Source of the DNA: Symbiodinium kawagutii
Lineage: Eukaryota > Sar > Dinophyceae > Suessiales > Symbiodiniaceae
Assembly: GCA_009767595.1 (NCBI GenBank)
Contig: VSDK01002217.1
Span: 314,685 to 378,684, forward strand
Reading direction: 5' to 3'
Length of the DNA: 64,000 nt
Made by a program: the position numbers and the translations under genes. Of this stretch, positions 57,111 to 64,000 are shown in pieces. The first letter of the stretch is position 1; every line of letters starts with the position of its first letter. The notes beneath the pieces are model-generated. The model had not been told where the DNA came from. It made no database searches and saw nothing but the letters and a program-made list of their open reading frames with translations.

Positions 57111-57699
57111 CATCACAGCTTATTAACCATGATGGCTGAGGTCATAGTTAGTAGTTGGTTATGAACAGTTGATATGTGGTTAGTTGAGGTTTGAATGATG
57201 GTCGATGAATGGTGAATTGTATAATGTCTATTTGATGTTCACTTGTTAACTGATGGTGAAATGATGTTTGATGGTTGACTGATAATTTCTGCTTAGATGA
57301 TGGTCAATTGTGATGGTTAAGTCCGATTCTTAGTTGAGGGATGTTGTTCGATGAATTAGTAATGATGCTTCATCACTTTGGTATTTGATGATCAATTGAT
57401 TCATGCTTCACAAGCTGGTGAATGATGAGTGACATCAACCATTCAAACGAATTGTTGATTGATGGTTACTGATTGATTAGTGGATGGATGGTGTATCAAC
57501 GATGGATCGTAAGCCTGCAAATGATTCTTATCAATCAACTCATGGGGTCATTGTTATGATGGTAATACTGATGGCAGTCATTGATGGTAAATTAGAAAGC
57601 TTCTGTACCTAAGTATTGCCTCGGATTGTGATGCTTACCTTAGTTACTGTATCAATCAACGGCGAAGGTTAGCAAGTTGGTTTGATAGTACTCATGACC

Positions 57700-58297
57700 A
57701 CTTTGTGACTTGTGGAAATACGGGGCAGGTTGTAGTGCAAGCTCTGACCAAGATATGTGCTGATATACCTGCTTTCAGCGTGGTTTTGTGTCAGCATTTC
57801 TGGGGTTGAGGAAACATCGAACGTGGACCCAGTTAACAACCACCTGACAGACACTGGCAGATGTTGTACATGTTCTTTGTTTTGGCAGTTTAGCTGATTC
57901 TGGGAAGCTGGTAGGATCCTCCCAGCTGCTCAGTGCTCTAGTCAACTAGTGTGACATCTCACATGATGCAATTGCAGGTGAGTACGGATTGAAGACCTCA
58001 ACTTCAACCAGTGTCAGAGCGCCATCCTTGGTTTGTGGAGGCTTGTGGAGTGTGTGGATTTGAATTCTGCAAGATCAGCATGGATAGAGACATGAAACAC
58101 GACAAGTCATTGCTACTTCGTTGGTCTGAAGTCAACTCTCAAACACCCAGTGGAGATGTGAACACGCGTGAGTCATTGTGGGTGGCTGTGACGCACAGCT
58201 GGAGGCTGCCAGCACATGGTGCACTGCAGTGGGCTCCAAGCAAGAAAACCACACGTCCATTGCGCATTTGCATTCACGACGTTTTGGAACTTGACAG
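57700..58297 (+). promoter_or_regulatory. Unit C leader with conserved splice sites
   Basis: The donor is TTGCAG|GTGAGTACG (57977/57978), the acceptor GAACTTGACAG|G (58297), intron 320 bp. A short frame ends LADSGKLVGSSQLLSALVN-stop, matching B. Confidence 0.45.
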
Positions 58298-58426
58298 GCG
58301 TAGACTAGTCAATCAGTATTTAATCAGTCTATACCTCAATTCAAGATTGCAACTGGTCAAACTGAATTGTTGATAAATGCAAGCACACTTTCAAAGTCAG
58401 TTCTCAGAGCGTGAAACATGTTCCCT

Positions 58427-58733
58427 CCAAACCCCAGGTTCGCCCACCCCCATAACGCGACATTGCAATGGATGATGTTGTGCAAGGTCAAGATGGCTTG
58501 GAGAAGTTGCAAAAACCCTGGCAATACGAAGTGATTATGGTTTCGGGTTTTAGGGTTTTAGTTTTAGGGTTTTAGGGTTTTGGTTTTAGGGGTTTAGATT
58601 TTGGTTTTATGGTTTTAGGGTTGAAGGTTTTGGGTTTGATAACTCATAAGCTTAAAAACAATGGCCCTGTGCAGAAATTTGAGCGTTGGGAAATGTTCTC
58701 AGTCAAGGGTGGGCAAACCAGGGGTTTGCAGCG
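58427..58733. mobile_element. 307-bp TIR element inserted in the unit C leader
   Basis: Flanked by a perfect 12-bp direct repeat AACATGTTCCCT (58415-58426 and 58734-58745). The ends are inverted repeats of about 21 bp: CAAACCCCAGGTTCGCCCAC at the left; the complement of the right end reads CAAACCCCTGGTTTGCCCAC. Unit B has the uninterrupted site, so this is a recent non-autonomous insertion. No coding capacity. Confidence 0.8.
58543..58637. repeat. Degenerate TTTAGGG telomere-like repeats
   Basis: About 95 nt of GGGTTTTAGGGTTTTAG-type units inside the TIR element. TTTAGGG is the telomere type reported for dinoflagellates; here the units are irregular and interstitial. Confidence 0.7.
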
Positions 58734-58850
58734 AACATGTTCCCTTAACATTTGATGTTGAAAGTCAACACAGTGGGTATCGCTGTGGCAAGAAAGACAA
58801 ATTAGGGCACTTAAGCATTCGGGACCGCCAGTTTATCGCAGTGATTCGCA

Positions 58851-61800
58851 ATGTCTCCTGAGATCGCCCTGTATGCTGCTGCAATTGCAGCGGCGCTGGT
58901 TGGGATCGGATCATTGCTGAAGGCGCTGAGAGCCAGTCAATCCCAGGGCTACGAGCTGTTTAGTGACTCAGAAGAAGGCACTGGCGACTCAGAAAGAGGC
59001 ACTGGCGACTCAGGAGGCACCGGCACGGAGGATGAGCCACCTGCTCAGCAGACCTTTGTGATACCTTTGGCCTTCAGTGTAATGCTGGTTCTCTACTTTT
59101 TGCTCTTGGCACACGGCAAACCCACCTGGCATATGATCATAAAAGCTGGCGTAGGCATTGGCTACATCTTGTGCCAGATTATGATGGCAGTATGGAGAAA
59201 AGGAAGAACAGGCAGCGACTCAGAAGTACCTTTTGCCCGGGTGCACAGCGACTCAGAAGGCGGCACTGAGGCTGGAAGAACCGTGGCCTCATCGATATTG
59301 GCTATGTGGATGCTCGGGATGCCGTTTCTGCAATGCCAGTGGTGGCTCTTCGGAGTTTCCACTGCCACCTGCATCGTCAGCTCGGTGGTGCTCCACTATG
59401 CGGATCTTGGTCAGGACAACCATTACTATGGCCTCGCTGCAAGCCTCATGGCGGCTTGGCTGGCAGCACTGACTGTGGTGAGCACCTGGAGTTGGGTGTC
59501 TCTACTGCTGATGGCTCCGGGGATGTATGGCTTTTACGGGGTTCCTTTGACGATCAAAGAATTGGAAGCTAAATATCGTACTCGTGACGCTAGAGATCGT
59601 CGTCATGTGGCGGAGCTTTCGCTCTACCTGATCTGGTCCCTGCCTCTTCCGTTGTTGACCAATGCCAGTTGGCAGCTCTTGGCACCGGTGTTGTTCGCTG
59701 GATTCGGCATGGCAGCTCTGTCATTCATCGTCCCTGTTGTGGACTATTGGTCTCAGGTGAACCTTTGGGCAATTGGGACCGGTTTTGTTATTCGAACGTT
59801 GCTGCCCTTGGCAGTGGTCTGGTGGTCGGGCGAGGTGCCCCAGCTGTTTGAGACTGTGCCTCCATGGATGCTTCGCCTTGCGCCTGTGACCTTTGGAGCA
59901 ATGTACATTTGGATGGAAGTGTGTGTTGACCTGTATGACCTGTATAATCCAGGAAACACGGTATACTTGTTTTCAAAGCCCCATATCAATGCCTTCGGGC
60001 AGGCTGAGATCATGTCAAGAGTCTTAGTCCTTCTAATTCTGCTGGCAACTCCATGGGCCTTGGCCCTTGACACAGCTCAGCTGCAGCAGTGGGGCCAGAT
60101 ACCTGACTTCTATTTGCCAGATTATTTGACACTGCAGTTCGGTGAAAACTCAACATGGCAAAACGTTGGAACTTGGCACCTTCCCAACGCAACTTGGCAC
60201 AGTCCCAAAGAGTATTTCCTCCACATGACGTGGCCAAGATGGCCCGATTTGGCCAACGCCACCAACTCAATGGCGCGGGCCAAATTTTGGGTTCCCCTGA
60301 TGGCCATCAAGCTGGTTGGAGCAACGGTCTTTGCAATGCTGGTGCTGGGAATACCATGTTTGAAGGACTGATTCTTAGTTTGGACGGCAGTGGCATAACA
60401 TTTGATAAGAGGTTGAAAGAATCCAAAGGAAACATTTGGGGCAGGTCTTGGCAATCTTCTGTTGTAAAATGCTTTAGGACACCTGCTCACTTCGTACAAA
60501 CATCTTGCATGATAAAGAGAAAAGCCTATGCCTATGATGGATATCTCAAAATTCAGGACTACTTTCGACCTGCATGTGTTTGTTTCATTCAAATGAATAC
60601 AGACATGTTCATTCCTTTTCCACCTGCGCAAACATGTAGCTGCAGTTTCACACGGGGTGACGGATGGCGTAGCTGCATGTGGCCTTTAATTTTTGACAAA
60701 AAACATGATTTTGGAGCCATGTGTTGGCCATTCCCTGTGTGCCCTTCATGTTGATTCAGTTGATTCTCGTTTTGTTGGGTTTCGCAGCTGCTTGGGCCCG
60801 GACAGGTACAGATGCAGCAAGATGAACGGGTTGGAGACGACAGACCTCAAAACCAGCTCAAGGATGTGCAACGAACCTCGATCACCATCTGTTTGGTTGT
60901 CGCGAATCTGGCCTTGTGTACCAAGCTCACCCTGACAGCCAGCATAGCCGGACAACTTACATCACGGGGTATGGTTTGGGAAGGCTTCGATTCAATCCTC
61001 ACTTGGGGATTGCTGTGGCTGTTGGCTCAGGCCATGGCCTTGCGGCTGCTGAACTGCGGTGCAGTTTATGCACCCTTTGACGTAGTTCTAAGTACTCTCT
61101 TTGTCTTCCCGTACCTTGGAGATCCGTTTGACACTCTCAAAGATGCCATGCTGGCGTCAGTGGCGATCGAATCGGGTGTGTTTTGGCTTAAATACCTCGG
61201 CATTGCCGGCTTGATTTACCTGTGGGTTCTACATCTTTGTATCCTCCTCCCGGTGAAGAGCTCAAGACTGGAACTGCAGACTTCATATGTGCCAGTATTG
61301 CTTTTGAAACCAACTAGGACAGATCGAAGTTTGCACACAGCATGTGGGTGAAATTGTGCGCTGTGATGTACAAGCAGAGCACGCCCACAAGGCAAAAAGC
61401 CATGCTGGCAGAAGATCTGCCACAGGCATTGTTGGCATGCTTAGTATCCATGTCTACCAAAGGCAGTATGTTTACATTCGTCACCAACATAGCCATACCA
61501 GTTGCGCGTTTGATTTTTGCTGTTTTGTTTCATGATTCGCTAGCTGGGACTGTCAAAGACTGGCTCCTTGAGCAAGCAGTAGAAAATTTCTGTTCCGACA
61601 GAGTGGAGGCCAGCAATGAGTTCACGGTAGCTATGTCCAGATTGGTACAAGTTACAGGCAAAGATGACCTTTGGGAGTCGCACTTGTTGCAAGAGGCTAA
61701 AGACCGAGTCGATCACAAACTCGAACAGGTTGCATCCCTTCCGCGAGAGCTCAAATCGCTTGAAGGAGTAGCCGTTTTCCCAGCATATTTACAGCTGCTG

Positions 61801-62739
61801 CTTATCCTCACAGGCTTGGAAGAAGGGACCACAGAGTCGCAGAGCAAAGCCTTGGCCCACTTGTTGAAGATGGCTCTGCGGGACCCATCGCTGCAGGGCA
61901 TTTGCAGCCAACTGAGCACTGGGTGCCTGCCCAAGCTCACAGGATCAGAAGTCTTGAGATTTGACTACGAAAACATCAGTGACGAAGGTGCCCAACTATT
62001 GGCTGATTCGGTTTCCCACCTGATAGCCATCACCAACCTGTACCTGTACTTTGAGAGGTGTAGCATGAGCAGCGAAGGCTGCAAAGCCATTGCCGCTGCC
62101 CTTTCTAAGTTGACCGACATCCAAGAGCTGGAGGTGGCCTTCTCCGAAAATAACATTGGTGACGAGGGTGCCGAGGCAGTGGCTCATTCCATGTCCCACC
62201 TGACAGCCATCACCAAGCTGCACCTGCACTTGAAGGGGTGCAACATTACCAGTGAAGGCTGCAAAGCCGTTGCCACCGCCCTTGCCAAGTTGACGAACAT
62301 CCAAGAGCTGACGCTCGTGTTACGCGAAAATACCTTCGGTGACGCAGGTGCGGAAGCATTGGTTGATGCCATATCCGACCAGACAGCCATCACCAAGTTA
62401 TTCCTTGGTTTGTCTGCTTGCAAGATCACACGTGAGGGCTGCAAAGCCATTGCCGCTGGCCTTGCCAAGTTGACCAACATCCAAGAGCTGAAGCTGTTCT
62501 TGGCCGAAAATACCGTCGGTGACGCAGGCTGCAGAGCCCTGGCCGAGCGCATCCCAGAGCTCCAGGAACTCATCGTACTAAAACTGGACCTCTATGACAA
62601 CGACATCAGCGAGGTACCGATTCGGGCCTTTGATGGACTTTTGTCTTATATGCCGGCACCCAGCGCGGCCCTGGAAGAAGCGGCGGCGAAGCTGCCACGT
62701 CTCACCGAGAAAGAAATCAAATTTGGTGCTATCTTGTGA
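58851..62739 (+). CDS. Polytopic membrane protein with LRRs, copy C; exon 2 frameshifted
   Basis: Exon 1 58851-60365 (505 codons) and exon 2 60806-62739. Architecture as in copy A, from which it differs at only a handful of residues in exon 1; the 440-bp intron looks identical. Exon 2 lacks one G near 61321-61323 (GGACAGATCG against GGACAGGATCG in A), so the frame breaks after LLLKPTRT and, without it, continues intact from 61342 through the EDLPQ motif and 8 LRRs to the stop at 62737-62739. LRR 4 and the C-terminus are clearly different from A. Either a very young pseudogene or an assembly error; the preserved downstream frame fits both. Confidence 0.7.
60366..60805 (+). other. Intron of copy C
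   Basis: AAG|GACTGA ... GACAG|GTACAG, phase 0, 440 bp, with no difference from the copy A intron found on reading both. Confidence 0.6.
61318..61326 (+). other. One-base deletion in copy C exon 2
   Basis: Copy A has GACAGGATCG, copy C GACAGATCG at the same place; B has GGGCGGAATCG, the same length as A. The frame is lost 171 codons into exon 2. Confidence 0.85.
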
Positions 62740-63860
62740 TTTCAGATGGAAAATAGCAGATGCCTGGGATGAACTGGAGAAGGTTTGGAATCATCAGCAT
62801 CCCTTGGACACAAGTTCACAGGACTGTTTTTCTGTGATTGCCACAACAATCCAACTCGTTGTAAATTTTCACTGACAGGTCAAATTTCTAAGATTGACTT
62901 AAGATGAATTGCAAATTTCGATTTGGAATGACCTAACATGTTGTCGAGAGCATTATTCGGCATGATCAACCCACGTGCGATCACAACTCACAACCTGCCA
63001 TCCACCGCAACCCCACGGCCGCACAAACCAAGGCATGGTGAAGATTCCAAAGGCCGGCGGTGATCAAAGCGCTGCTTCCGGTGACCTGGAGTTGCTTTCG
63101 GTGTGGGCAGCCATGGGTTCCAGACCATCCATTTATTCCGTCACAAAACAAATTTCGGGATCATCCACGGTCTGTGGTCAAAGCCTTGCTATCCCAGAGA
63201 ATTGTGGTATATCACATTTTGAGATGATAAACACACAAAATAATGTTTGCTGCAATGTTGATTTGCCTATTCTGTGGTGATCAGCGGTCAAAAAGGTACT
63301 GGGAGAATACTAGCAGGTTCAACACTTTACCATCTAGGTGCGGGTTACACCAACCATCATTGACAGTTAAGTTACATCATTAGTTTCCTCATTTCCATTC
63401 ATTTCCACTTTTTTCGCGGGCAGCCTACAGGGTAGGGATGTTTCTTCCCTCAAAGCTCGAAGGTGGCTGGCAGTGTTTATTGATGATTGCTGGTGAAATT
63501 GCACCAATTGGTTCGCTGTTGACTTAGATCTCTAGTTTTAATTTGCCACTTGACGAATCACCTGGTGAATTAATCAACTCACGTTGTCCGGCGGGCGGCA
63601 TCACTCTGTGAGGGAAAGGTCTTGAGCCCTGCAGGGGACATCACAAAGCCAACGATGCTTTTCGGGATGATTGGAGGGCACCAGAACATGTGACACAGAC
63701 ATCCCCTAATTCAGAGTTAAAACCACAAGATTGGTGTTGCCAGTTCCCTGGGGTTACCATGGGGGAACCACAAATGATGCGTCTCAAAAGTTAACGTATA
63801 TCGTTGGCACGAAGGGAAACTTCATGTCGCCGAATGAGGCTACCCCTAGGTCAACTGACA
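62740..63860 (+). other. Conserved 3' flank of unit C
   Basis: TTTCAGATGGAAAATAGCAG onward follows the A and B flanks for about 1.1 kb (AGGCTACCCCTAGGTCAACT near 63840 matches B near 52090). Non-coding. Confidence 0.5.
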
Positions 63861-64000
63861 ATGTTAAAACATGCACCATTTAATCATTGGCGATACTGGT
63901 TAAGATAGTTCGTATAATGGTCAACTTCTTGAAGTTCCTTCTGTTTGACAATTGTTACAATGGATAGTTATGATTTTATAGAAAAAATTAATTGTTGCTA

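Larger units (their letters stand above)
53320..64000 (+). repeat. Tandem segmental duplication, unit C (runs past the right edge)
   Basis: Begins with the counterpart of the 44395 island (53320-53430) and of the segment at 53625. It holds extra copies of the marker GGGCCATGTTCTGG (54265 and 55335, in addition to 52885 just before) and five GC-rich modules, so its 5' part has expanded. The TM-LRR gene is at 58851-62739 and the 3' flank reaches at least 63860. Confidence 0.6.

Noticed and set aside
58543..58637. A chromosome end or telomere
   Set aside because: The TTTAGGG-like units are irregular, about 95 bp only, and lie inside a TIR element between unique sequences.

Overview
The window reads as nuclear DNA of a dinoflagellate, most likely a Suessiales/Symbiodiniaceae-type genome; the genus cannot be told. 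What points there: coding sequence comes as short GC-rich exon islands (about 35-160 nt) in long, AT-richer introns built from TGATGGTTAA/ACCATCAACC-type sequence; introns use GT, GC and apparently GA donors with AG|G acceptors; a large membrane-protein gene is present as a tandem, same-strand array; there are many short palindromic elements and a TTTAGGG-like interstitial repeat. Two runs of N (20593-21170 and 33370-33379) are assembly gaps. All exon boundaries below were placed by eye from splice motifs plus reading-phase agreement and are hypotheses of varying strength.

Left part (1-18.1 kb). A minus-strand coding piece with a W-x-C-x2-C...C-x2-C zinc finger runs off the left edge, with another minus-strand exon-like stretch at 2.2-2.5 kb. 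From about 3 kb, plus-strand exon islands appear. Between 8.1 and 18.1 kb ten small exons join in compatible phase into about 250 residues that look like one Calx-beta domain (DGTA...DY, IFDD and F-x-V-x-L signatures), an adhesion/extracellular-matrix-type module.

Middle part (18.1-33.5 kb). A 1.4-kb array of 12-bp repeats runs into the large gap, followed by a 40-bp minisatellite and a GGA tract. Then come small plus-strand helical exons (21.9-23.5 kb), a minus-strand gene with two membrane-rich exons (26.3-24.0 kb) and, divergent from it, plus-strand exons (26.5-31.9 kb), two of which resemble calpain C2-like (domain III) sequence. Three families of about 90-130-bp palindromic MITE-like elements are scattered through the introns, often close to exons.

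Right part (33.5-64 kb). Three tandem, same-strand units of about 9-11 kb (A, B, C) each hold a gene for a predicted polytopic membrane protein of about 1,080-1,160 residues. Exon 1 gives about 11-12 membrane segments with acidic spacers and an N-glycosylated loop. Exon 2 gives about four more segments, an EDLPQ motif and 7-8 C-terminal leucine-rich repeats. A phase-0 intron (440, 420, 440 bp) separates the exons, and a conserved leader intron (320-337 bp) precedes the coding part. A and C are almost identical, including a base-for-base identical intron, yet differ by about 20% over one LRR; B, lying between them, is more diverged and has one LRR fewer. C carries a one-base frameshift in exon 2 and a 307-bp TIR element in its leader, flanked by a 12-bp target duplication and holding telomere-like repeats. 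The array looks like a diversifying LRR receptor-like or transporter-like cluster shaped by gene conversion and repeat-unit exchange; its function is unknown.
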